Positions 7,590 to 13,767 are shown, counted from the first letter of the stretch. The stretch: 14,078 nucleotides of DNA from DASUZB01 sp036377075 (GCA_036377075.1 DASUZB010000085.1:1-14078); one strand, 5' to 3'. Numbers and translations: made by a program. The notes: generated from the letters alone by a model not told the origin.

Positions 7590-7596
7590 CGGCGGG
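7580..7596 (+). terminator. Hairpin straddling the kinase stop codon
   Basis: CCCGCC (7580-7585) pairs with GGCGGG (7591-7596) around a GTGAC loop that contains the TGA stop at 7587-7589. It could attenuate readthrough into the DUF998 gene, which has its own -10. No T-tract follows. Confidence 0.3.
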
Positions 7597-7611
7597 GCCG
7601 GCGCCGTCGGT

Positions 7612-7653
7612 TAGGGTGGCACGGTCGGGCCGGTCGCACGCTTGCAGGAGGGG
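7612..7653 (+). promoter_or_regulatory. -10 box and Shine-Dalgarno for the DUF998 gene
   Basis: TAGGGT (7612-7617) matches the TANNNT -10 pattern, and GGAGGGG (7647-7653) lies just before ATG 7656. The downstream gene can therefore be transcribed independently of the kinase. Confidence 0.4.
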
Positions 7654-7655
7654 AG

Positions 7656-8324
7656 ATGGAGGTCGACAGCTTCCGGCTGCGGGCGGCCTGCGGCATCCTT
7701 GGGCCGCTCACCTTCACCGGCGCCTGGGTCGCGGGCTCGCTGCGGCAGTCCGGCCACTCCATGGCCGAGGTGCAGCTCAGCGGCCTGGCCGCGCCGGACG
7801 CCCGCGACCCGGGGATCATGATCGCCGGCTTCGTCGTCCTCGGCGGGTGCGCGATCGCCTTCGGCTCCGCGCTGGACCAGGCGCTCGGCGGGCGCGGCCG
7901 TGCCGGTCCCGCCCCCAAGGTGATCCGCGCCTCAGGGGGTGCCATGATCGCCGCGGGCCTGCTGCGCCGCGACCGGATGCTGCTCGACCCTCCGGGCGTG
8001 GCGCTGGCGGCCTCCTGGCACAACCACCTGCACGACCTCGCCAGCATGGTCGCCTACGGCGCCTCGATCGTCGGGCCGCTGCTGCTGGCGCGGCGCTTCG
8101 GCGGCGACGCCGAGTGGGTGGCGCTGCGCCGCCCGTTGCTGTGGTCGGTGCTGGCGACCGCCGTGGCGATGGCGCTGTTCGTCTCGCCGGCGTTGTCTCC
8201 GTGGGCGGGGATCGCGCAGCGGGCCCTCGTCAGCATCCCGCTCGCCGGCATGCTGGCGGTCGCCGCCAGGCTCCTCGAGCTCGGCCGCGCGGGGGTGGAC
8301 GGCCCGCCCGCCACGCCACGGTGA
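7656..8324 (+). CDS. DUF998-type integral membrane protein
   Basis: A 222-aa polytopic membrane protein with six hydrophobic segments (about 8-28, 54-74, 93-102, 128-147, 160-178, 189-206). The pattern resembles DUF998: a short N-terminal TM, a loop with S-x-LSGLAAPDARDP (42-52), then WHNHLHDLASMVAY (121-134) carrying His residues before a TM, and GIAQR (185-189) near the end. Members have no established function. A strong GGAGGGG and ATG 7656 fix the start. It is co-oriented with the two-component genes after a 66-base gap that contains a hairpin and a -10, so it is either a target or a bystander. Confidence 0.75.
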   Translation: MEVDSFRLRAACGILGPLTFTGAWVAGSLRQSGHSMAEVQLSGLAAPDARDPGIMIAGFVVLGGCAIAFGSALDQALGGRGRAGPAPKVIRASGGAMIAAGLLRRDRMLLDPPGVALAASWHNHLHDLASMVAYGASIVGPLLLARRFGGDAEWVALRRPLLWSVLATAVAMALFVSPALSPWAGIAQRALVSIPLAGMLAVAARLLELGRAGVDGPPATPR

Positions 8325-8406
8325 CGCGGCGGCGGCCCGGCGCGGCCGGACCGCTTCCGGGCAGTCCGGGCCCTGGGTGGTCGGCCGCGCCGGGCCGGCC
8401 GCCTGC

Positions 8407-8427
8407 CCGAGGCGGGGCCCGCCTCGG
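8407..8427. terminator. Strong GC hairpin between DUF998 gene and lanthipeptide precursor gene
   Basis: CCGAGGCGGG (8407-8416) and CCCGCCTCGG (8418-8427) are a perfect 10-bp inverted repeat around one base; in RNA this gives an 8-bp stem with a GGGCC loop. It lies 12 bases after the precursor stop codon and 82 bases after the DUF998 stop, so it can serve both convergent transcripts. There is no U-run. The rest of the 115-bp gap is GC-rich with smaller stems. Confidence 0.6.
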
Positions 8428-8439
8428 ATGGTGGGGCCC

Positions 8440-8529
8440 CTAGCAGCCCCAGGTGAAGGTGCTGTAGGTCGGGTAGAGCTCCTCCGAGGTCTCAGCCTCG
8501 AGGTCCTGCAACTCCAGCACGAACGCCAT
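8440..8529 (-). CDS. Class III lanthipeptide precursor peptide (LanA)
   Basis: A 29-codon gene. The peptide begins MAFVLELQDLEAETSEE and ends LYPTYSTFTWGC. LELQDLE (residues 5-11) matches the amphipathic leader motif (LxLQxLE-like) through which LanKC enzymes of the SapB/AmfS/labyrinthopeptin type recognise precursors. The likely core, after about E17, has T21, S23, T24, T26 and one cysteine, C29, as the last residue; dehydrated Ser/Thr could cross-link to it. It starts 38 bases inside the 3' end of lanKC in another frame, behind an almost perfect AAGGAGGTGA. The order synthetase then precursor matches the ram/amf clusters. The core is unusually short and aromatic (Y19, Y22, F25, W27). The leader cleavage site is not evident. 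Confidence 0.88.
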   Translation of the reverse strand: MAFVLELQDLEAETSEELYPTYSTFTWGC

Positions 8530-11125
8530 CGCCGTCACCTCCTTCGCGGGTGTCCGGCGCGGGCGCCTCGGCGACCACGCCACCATCGAGGAACGGCAAC
8601 CGGGCGGCCGGGTCGCCGCCGGCCGCGAGCACCGCCAGCAGGACCCCGGCGGAGCCCGTCGCCAGGTCCATGGACAGGCGGAGCAGGAACTCGCCGGGGA
8701 CCGCCAGGTGGTCCCCGTACGGCATGGCGTGCCACCCGAGGCGGGCGAGGTGAAGCTCGAGCGCCCCGTCCCCGGCGCCGTCGAGGTCCCGCAACGCCGC
8801 CAGGCAGGCGATCAGCCCGGCGCGGCCGCCGAACAGCCCGGCCTGCAGCACGAACTCGGCCTGGCAGGCACGCCGTACCCCGGACACCGCGGCGACCAGC
8901 TCGTCGTCGCGGCGGTGGCGGAGGAAGCGGGACAGCACCAGGCCGATCCCGGCGCTGCCCGTCGCCAGGTACGGCAGCAGCCTCGAGCCGTCGTCGACCT
9001 GCAGCGTCCCGTCCGGGGTCCAGCGGCACCGCTCCAGGTCGAGGCGCAGGGCGGCCTTGGCGAGGTCCAGGTGGTCCGGCTCGCGGTCCAGTTCGTAGAG
9101 GTGGACGAAGAGCAGCGCCACGCCGGCGCCGCCGTGCAGCAGGCCGGGCTGCGGAAAGTGGTCGCCCGCCCGCTCGCCGAGGCGGCGGCCGAGGCGCCCG
9201 GCCGCGTCGAGGGCGGCGCCGCGCAGGGACCGGTCGCCGGTCAGCCGCGCGAAGTGCAGCAGGTTCAGCGCGATCCCCGCCAGGCCGCCGGACAGGCCCG
9301 CGGACCTGACCTCCTGGCCGCACGCCAGCGCCCGCTCCAGCGTCGCGAGGGCAGCCTCGCGGCGGCCGAGCCGCCACAGCACGTGGGCGGCGCCGTGCAG
9401 CCCGTCGTACAGCCCCGGACGCGGGTGCCGGACCTGGCGCGTCGCGCTGGCCAGCCAGTCGACCTGGTCCGGGTCGACCGCCGCGCCGCCGAGCGACAGC
9501 GCGAAGAGCACCCCGGCGGCGCCGTGGGCGAGCCCGATCCCACCCTCGCCGAACTGCTCGACGTCGCCGGGGAAGAGCCGGTCCGGCCGCTCCGGCGTGG
9601 CGCTGGCGAGGATGCCGGCGCGGAGCGCCTCGGCCAGCGCGCGCCAGCCGCCTGCGCCGTCGGCGGCACCCGGACCTTCGGCGGCGGGGAAGGACCGCTG
9701 CAACCGGCGGGCGAACCGCGCCGGGAGGGGGAACCGCTCGGTGGCCGCGCGGGCGAAGCTGGCGCCCTTGCCCGGGTCGCGGTCGACCAGCACGGTGAGC
9801 GGCAGGAACATCGCCAGGCGCAGCCGGTCGAGGGCGTGCCGGTCGATCTCGACGCCGGCCGTGCCCGGTCGGGCCGCGAACCCCGGCGCGCCGAGCACGG
9901 GAAGGCGGGCCTCCCCGAGCTGGAACGCCAGCTCGAAGTCGACCAGGACGACGCGCCCGTCCGGCCGCACCAGCACGTTGCGCGGGTGCAGGTCGCCGAA
10001 GACGACGCGCCTGCGGTGCATGGCGCGCAACGCGTCCTCGACCCGCCGCAGCAGCTCCAGCGCCTGCGCCGCGTACGCGGCCCGCTCCTGGTCGCTCGGG
10101 TCCGGGCGGGTGAGGGGATAGCTGCCGGCGATCCAGCGGTGCAGCGACTCGCCCTCGACGTACTCCTGCACCAGGTAGTGGTGCTCCCAGTAGGTCAGCC
10201 GGTCGAGCAGGCGGGGCACGGCGTCGAGGCCGGCGAGCCGTTCGAGCACGTCGCCTTCGTGGTGCAGGCGGGCGACCGCGTCGCGGCCGCCGGGGTCGAG
10301 CCCGGCCAGCGGCCGCGCCTCCTTGAGCACCACCCGCCGGCCGCCGCGCTTCTCCCTGGCGACGTAGACGCCGCCGCCGTTGGAGTAGTGCAGCGCCCCT
10401 TCGACGTCGTACGGGAAGCCCTGGGGGCCGTCCCGCTGCCTGGCCGCGAGGTGCGGGGCGAGGAAGGTGGGCACCTCGACCCAGGGCGGGAGCTGGAACA
10501 CCGGGCGCCTGCCGTCCGGGACCAGGCGGCCGTCCGGGGCGCGCAGCGCGGCGACCTGCCTGCCGTCCTCGCCCAGGAGGTAGCGCTCGCGGAAGGCGCC
10601 GAAGCGCAGGTAGACGGGCCCGTGGCCGAAGCGCAGGTCGCTGAGGACGTACGGGCCGGGGACGCCGTCGAGCGCAGCCGCCAGGTCGGTCGCCGCGCGT
10701 TCCAGCGTGCCGCCGTCCGCGGGGTAGACGGTGACCAGCTTGCCGCTGGCGCCGCGGTCGGCGTACTTGCCGTTGAGCTGCAGCATCACGTCGTAGCTGC
10801 GCAGGAACTTGAAGGCGATCCAGTGGTCGAGGCAGTAGTCCCAGGCGGTCCGCAGCACCGCCTCCGCGTCCTGCGGGGTGGCGCTGACGTGCAGCTTCCA
10901 CCCCTGGTCGGGCAGGTCGGCGCCGGCAGGGCGCAGGCCGACCCAGACGCCCCGCTCCCGCCGCTCCCACCCGGCGGGCACCGGTTGGTCGGCGAGGGCG
11001 AAGCGGCCCGACTGGTCCGGCAGCCGCTCGAGCGGTTCGTAGAAGTCGGGGTCGGCGGCGCAGAAGGGCAGGTAGCGGGTGGCGTCGGGGCGTCTGCTCG
11101 CGGACCGGCGCGGCGGCGCGCTCAC
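8492..11125 (-). CDS. lanKC: Class III lanthipeptide synthetase LanKC
   Basis: An 877-aa trifunctional enzyme that phosphorylates, eliminates and cyclises Ser/Thr residues of the neighbouring precursor. N-terminal lyase domain (about 18-215) includes LPDQGWKLHVSATPQDAE and GASGKLVTVYP. The kinase domain (about 240-480) has Gly-rich loop YSNGGGVYVA (247-256), Lys268 in VVLKEA, catalytic GDLHPRN (D378, N383) and metal-binding D396 in VDFELA. The C-terminal LanC-like toroid (about 520-845) shows repeated GxxGxAG segments, e.g. 661-668 and 763-770. At the two places where zinc cysteines occur in LanC/LanL it reads GLLHGGAG and GLFGGRAG, without Cys, which defines class III rather than IV. GTG 11125 overlaps the upstream gene's stop (GTGA); 877 aa fits the family. 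Confidence 0.95.
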   Translation of the reverse strand: MSAPPRRSASRRPDATRYLPFCAADPDFYEPLERLPDQSGRFALADQPVPAGWERRERGVWVGLRPAGADLPDQGWKLHVSATPQDAEAVLRTAWDYCLDHWIAFKFLRSYDVMLQLNGKYADRGASGKLVTVYPADGGTLERAATDLAAALDGVPGPYVLSDLRFGHGPVYLRFGAFRERYLLGEDGRQVAALRAPDGRLVPDGRRPVFQLPPWVEVPTFLAPHLAARQRDGPQGFPYDVEGALHYSNGGGVYVAREKRGGRRVVLKEARPLAGLDPGGRDAVARLHHEGDVLERLAGLDAVPRLLDRLTYWEHHYLVQEYVEGESLHRWIAGSYPLTRPDPSDQERAAYAAQALELLRRVEDALRAMHRRRVVFGDLHPRNVLVRPDGRVVLVDFELAFQLGEARLPVLGAPGFAARPGTAGVEIDRHALDRLRLAMFLPLTVLVDRDPGKGASFARAATERFPLPARFARRLQRSFPAAEGPGAADGAGGWRALAEALRAGILASATPERPDRLFPGDVEQFGEGGIGLAHGAAGVLFALSLGGAAVDPDQVDWLASATRQVRHPRPGLYDGLHGAAHVLWRLGRREAALATLERALACGQEVRSAGLSGGLAGIALNLLHFARLTGDRSLRGAALDAAGRLGRRLGERAGDHFPQPGLLHGGAGVALLFVHLYELDREPDHLDLAKAALRLDLERCRWTPDGTLQVDDGSRLLPYLATGSAGIGLVLSRFLRHRRDDELVAAVSGVRRACQAEFVLQAGLFGGRAGLIACLAALRDLDGAGDGALELHLARLGWHAMPYGDHLAVPGEFLLRLSMDLATGSAGVLLAVLAAGGDPAARLPFLDGGVVAEAPAPDTREGGDGDGVRAGVAGPRG
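8535..8544 (-). promoter_or_regulatory. Strong Shine-Dalgarno of the precursor gene, inside lanKC
   Basis: Minus-strand AAGGAGGTGA is near-perfectly complementary to the 16S 3' end and lies five bases before ATG 8529. It is embedded in lanKC codons for Glu-Gly-Gly-Asp. This allows the precursor to be made in excess over the enzyme despite the shared message. Confidence 0.75.
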
Positions 11126-11370
11126 TCCAGGCCGTAGAGGTCCCAGAACCGCTCCCCGTTCCAGTGCCACTCGACGCACTGCCAGTCCGACCACCAGCCA
11201 CTCACCTGCCCGGCGATCCCGTGCAGGTTGCACTGCTCGGGGGTGCCGTAGGTGGAGTCGTAGACCCACGTCGCCGCGCTCGCGGGCGCGGCGGGAGCCG
11301 CCACGGTGAGCCCGACGGCCAGCGGCAGGACCAGCAGCGCGGCCCGTGCCGCGCGGAAGCGAAGCGCCAT
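11122..11370 (-). CDS. Small secreted Trp-rich, two-Cys protein co-translated with lanKC
   Basis: An 82-aa protein. A Sec signal peptide (residues 1-32: Arg-rich n-region, Leu/Val/Ala h-region, APASA cleavage motif) precedes a mature chain of about 50 residues. The mature part has seven Trp (35, 59, 60, 63, 68, 70, 76) and only two Cys (47 and 65), likely a disulfide. It starts ATWVYDSTYGTPEQCNLHG and ends WHWNGERFWDLYGLE. ATG 11370 follows GAGGAGG (11383-11377) by six bases, an excellent site. Its TGA overlaps the lanKC GTG by four bases, so translation of the two is coupled. I recognise no named family; two-Cys aromatic secreted proteins of this general look occur in actinomycetes. Function is unknown: partner, substrate, immunity or surface peptide are all open. 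Confidence 0.87.
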   Translation of the reverse strand: MALRFRAARAALLVLPLAVGLTVAAPAAPASAATWVYDSTYGTPEQCNLHGIAGQVSGWWSDWQCVEWHWNGERFWDLYGLE

Positions 11371-11702
11371 CCGGTTCCTCCTCGAAACCCGAGCGGATAC
11401 GCCCGTACAGGGCGCCGCCAGGGTCCGCCGAACCGGCTCCGGCGTCATGTCCCCAATACCTGGGACACGGCAAGTCGCTCGGTGCGAGCGGGGGAGGCGT
11501 GAAGCCCAACCGTGCCCGGTGCCGGGCGGATCGCGGCGGCCGTGGCCCGAACCACCTGCGCCGCCCGCCGCGCCGCACAGCGGGCTTTCAGGCACTGGCG
11601 GCGGCCCGCCCGGCAGCCGGTCAGGGTGCCGGCCTGGCGGCGGCGTGGCTGGCGGCTGGTACCGGCCAGAGGGCGGCGGTGAGCCCGCTGGCCGCGCGCC
11701 GC
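11371..11702. other. 332-bp leader/intergenic region of the lanthipeptide operon
   Basis: No convincing gene is seen on either strand. It holds the strong Shine-Dalgarno at 11377-11383, a CGCCC-N5-GGGCG hairpin with a TACGGG -10 candidate around 11400-11415 (minus strand), and the palindrome at 11448-11467. The remaining 235 bp is GC-rich without clear signals. The start of the lanthipeptide transcript is most likely here. Confidence 0.4.
11448..11467 (-). promoter_or_regulatory. Operator-like palindrome upstream of the lanthipeptide operon
   Basis: TGTCCC (11448-11453) and GGGACA (11462-11467) form a perfect 6-bp inverted repeat with an AT-richer 8-bp centre (CAATACCT), in otherwise GC-saturated DNA. 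It lies 77 bp before ATG 11370. On the minus strand TTGCCG directly precedes it and could be a -35, placing the palindrome in the promoter spacer. The cognate regulator is not identifiable. Confidence 0.45.
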
Positions 11703-11915
11703 TCAGCCGTGGCTGCGGCGGCGGGCGCGGCGCTCGGCCCGGCGCGTCCGGTCCCAGTCGTCGTGGCGGTTGACCATGTCGCCGATCCCGGAGCCATAGC
11801 CACGGTTGGCCTGCTTGCCGTAGAGGTCCTCGACGTCCTCGCCGTCCCAGGTGGGCCCGTTCCGCAGCCAACGCCACGCCCGGCTGGCCCTGCCCCACAG
11901 CCCGCGCACCAGCAT
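11703..11915 (-). CDS. Small cationic protein with WDGExxxDLYG motif, unknown function
   Basis: A 70-aa protein upstream of, and co-oriented with, the lanthipeptide trio. Almost every codon ends in G or C, which supports a real gene. An amphipathic Trp/Arg-rich N-terminus (MLVRGLWGRASRAWRWLRNG) is followed by TWDGEDVEDLYGKQ (22-35), a Gly/Asp-rich middle (YGSGIGDMVNRHDDWD) and a very basic tail (RRAERRARRRSHG). There is no signal peptide or Cys. The WDGEDVEDLYG segment resembles WNGERFWDLYG at the end of the secreted protein. ATG 11915 is preferred, with GGAAAGGA upstream; GTG 11924 or TTG 11948 are alternatives, the latter possible as a leaderless start. I do not recognise the family. Confidence 0.7.
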   Translation of the reverse strand: MLVRGLWGRASRAWRWLRNGPTWDGEDVEDLYGKQANRGYGSGIGDMVNRHDDWDRTRRAERRARRRSHG

Positions 11916-11954
11916 GCCGACCACGTCCTTTCCATGCGGCGGCCGCAACCTCCG

Positions 11955-11960
11955 AGTCTA
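11955..11960 (-). promoter_or_regulatory. -10 box for the 70-aa protein gene
   Basis: Minus-strand TAGACT (11960-11955) matches TANNNT. A transcript would begin near 11948, about 33 nt before ATG 11915. No clear -35 is seen. Confidence 0.4.
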
Positions 11961-11992
11961 GCCCAGCCGCCGGCGGGGATCGACGGCGGCCC

Positions 11993-12121
11993 GTGGGCCG
12001 GTCCGCGCTGGCCGTCGCCCGCCAGCTCTTCAAGCTGCTGGAACGGCTGGACCGGCCCGGCGTGGAACTGGCCAGCATCTGGGTAACGGCGTCGCGTGCT
12101 GCCCTTGTCGGCTCCTGGTGA
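11993..12121 (+). CDS. Possible 42-aa ORF or gene remnant
   Basis: GTG 11993 to TGA 12119-12121. The translation includes ARQLFKLLERLDRPGVELAS and IWVTASRAALVGSW, a plausible amphipathic helix plus short strand. For about the first 30 codons the third base is nearly always G/C and the second base is often A/T, as in real coding sequence. There is no Shine-Dalgarno and no recognisable family. It may be a degraded gene fragment or a true small gene divergent from the 70-aa protein. The remaining 12122-12347 looks non-coding. Confidence 0.25.
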   Translation: MGRSALAVARQLFKLLERLDRPGVELASIWVTASRAALVGSW

Positions 12122-12347
12122 TCGGAGCACAGTGGGCGCTGGTTCACGCACAGGCACCGCGCCCGGGGAGGTGGTGCCGTTGCTCGAGGCGGTTGGGCAG
12201 GCGGCGGAGCCCCATGGCGGCGACCGACCACCGAGCAGCCCGCGGCAGCACGGACTGCCGAGGCGGACCGGGCGGCCCCCACGCGCCAGCTGGGTCCCGA
12301 CGGCGCGGACGCCCACGAGAGGGACGAGCCCGAGCGCTCGCTGGCCT

Positions 12348-13586
12348 GTGGTGGCGCGGCGCCGCCCGCACGCCGCGGCCAGCCCGACGGCCGGAGCCCG
12401 CGGACGGGGGTGGCGCCGGTTGCTGGTGGTCGTGGTGGCCTGCCTGGTGGCGGTCGCGTGCAGCAGCCGGCAACGCGAGCAGCCGACGGGCACCAGCCGG
12501 CCGGCTGGCGTGCCGGCCCAGCGCGACTACTGGCCCACCACCGGTTGGCGCACCGCCCCGCCCGCCCAGGTCGGCATGGACGCCAAGCTGGTGGCCGACC
12601 TGGACGCCAGGGCCGCTTACCACCCCCAGCTGCGCAGCCTGCTGGTGGTTCGCCACGGCTACCTGGCCTACGAGCGCTACTGGCACGGCGACGCCGGCAC
12701 CGGCCAGGAGGCGTTCTCGGTGACCAAGAGCTTCGTCGGCGCCCTGGTCGGCATCGCCCTGCGCGACCACAAGCTCGAGGGCTTGGACCAGACCGTCGGC
12801 GAGCTACTCGGCCGCCACCTGCCAGCCGACGCCGACCCGCGGCTCGCCAAGGTCACCGTCGCGCAGCTGCTGACCATGACCTCCGGGCTGGCCGGCGACG
12901 ACGGGTCACTGGGCGGCGACCTGGACCTGCTGCTCCGCCTGCTCCAAAGCCGGGACTGGGTGCGTCACATCCTGGACCGCGGGCTGGTCACCACGCCGGG
13001 GACCACCTTCGCCTACAGCAACGCTGGCTCGCACCTGCTGTCGGCGATCGTGGCCGACGCCACCGGGCGCAGCACGCTGGCGTTCGCCCGCGCGAAGCTG
13101 TTCGCCCCCCTCGGCATCCACGCCGAGCATGCCCTCCAGCCGGTCGACATCGACCACGCGACCCGGGCCGAGGAGCAGGCCTACGACCGGGCCGCGGTGG
13201 CCTGGAACACCGACCCGCAGGGCTACCAGACCGGCTGGTCCGGGCTGAAGCTGCCCGCCCGTGACCTGGCCAAGCTGGGGTACCTGTACCTCAACGGCGG
13301 CCGCTGGGACGGCGTGCAGGTCATCCCCGCCGGCTACGTTCGCGCCGCCACCCAGCGCCAGAGCCAGCCGCCGCCCAGCGCCGGATTGCGCGGCTACGGC
13401 TACCAGTGGTGGGTGACCGACGAGCACGGCCACCCGAGCTTCCTCGCCATGGGCTTCGGGGGCCAGTTCGTCCAGGTCGTCCCCGACCTGGACCTGGTCG
13501 TGGTGATCACCTCCGACGCCGCCAGCCAGCGCGGCGACGCCCAGCAGCTGGTCGGCGAGGCGATCATCCCGGCCGCCACCGGCTGA
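12348..13586 (+). CDS. Lipoprotein serine hydrolase, beta-lactamase / NylB family
   Basis: A 412-aa extracytoplasmic serine hydrolase tethered as a lipoprotein: n-region with RRR and WRR, hydrophobic LLVVVVACLVAVAC (25-38), lipobox cysteine C38. The beta-lactamase-related domain (about 75-400) has the SxxK motif SVTK (S124, K127) and YSN (Y223, N225). In the third-motif position it reads GFGGQF (369-374) rather than a His-Gly or KTG box, as in several esterase/6-aminohexanoate-dimer-hydrolase relatives. It may hydrolyse esters, amides or D-amino-acid peptides at the cell surface; a role as true beta-lactamase is unlikely. GTG 12348 gives a proper signal; the frame is open 84 codons further upstream, but with unlikely sequence. 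There is no good Shine-Dalgarno. Confidence 0.88.
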   Translation: MVARRRPHAAASPTAGARGRGWRRLLVVVVACLVAVACSSRQREQPTGTSRPAGVPAQRDYWPTTGWRTAPPAQVGMDAKLVADLDARAAYHPQLRSLLVVRHGYLAYERYWHGDAGTGQEAFSVTKSFVGALVGIALRDHKLEGLDQTVGELLGRHLPADADPRLAKVTVAQLLTMTSGLAGDDGSLGGDLDLLLRLLQSRDWVRHILDRGLVTTPGTTFAYSNAGSHLLSAIVADATGRSTLAFARAKLFAPLGIHAEHALQPVDIDHATRAEEQAYDRAAVAWNTDPQGYQTGWSGLKLPARDLAKLGYLYLNGGRWDGVQVIPAGYVRAATQRQSQPPPSAGLRGYGYQWWVTDEHGHPSFLAMGFGGQFVQVVPDLDLVVVITSDAASQRGDAQQLVGEAIIPAATG

Positions 13587-13626
13587 GCGGCATCCAGCCA
13601 CGACCGGCGTCGAGGTACTTCTGTAG

Positions 13627-13767
13627 CCAACCACATCACCGAGCAGCGATCGCCTCGTAGAGCGACTTGACGGCACACAGCGCAAGGCGGCCTGCGAGCA
13701 GAAGGCGGCTGCGGAGAACGCCCGGGAGGCACGGGCCGGCAACGGGTCTAGCCTTGGCCAGCGGTAA
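13627..13767 (+). pseudogene. Start-less coding remnant
   Basis: Between stops TAG (13624) and TAA (13765) one frame reads DRLVERLDGTQRKAACEQKA followed by AAENAREARAGN, a helical Lys/Glu/Ala segment with typical actinobacterial codon bias. No ATG, GTG or TTG start exists in the frame, so it is best read as the tail of a decayed gene. Family not recognisable. Confidence 0.25.

Noticed and set aside
8492..11125. Class IV (LanL) assignment
   Set aside because: The cyclase domain lacks the zinc-binding Cys/Cys-His residues at the conserved positions, so class III fits.
8708..11137. 809-codon plus-strand open frame over lanKC
   Set aside because: It is the complement of a well-supported LanKC gene and has no recognisable motif of its own.
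11126..11578. Extending LanKC upstream by about 150 codons
   Set aside because: The extra sequence overlaps the secreted-protein gene in another frame and looks non-coding; GTG 11125 gives the normal family length.
11371..12282. Extending the secreted protein to a 386-aa frame
   Set aside because: The strong Shine-Dalgarno before ATG 11370 and the proper signal peptide set the start; upstream residues are Pro/Arg-rich noise.
12096..12347. Upstream starts of the serine hydrolase
   Set aside because: They would put 84 disordered residues before a lipoprotein signal, which must be N-terminal.
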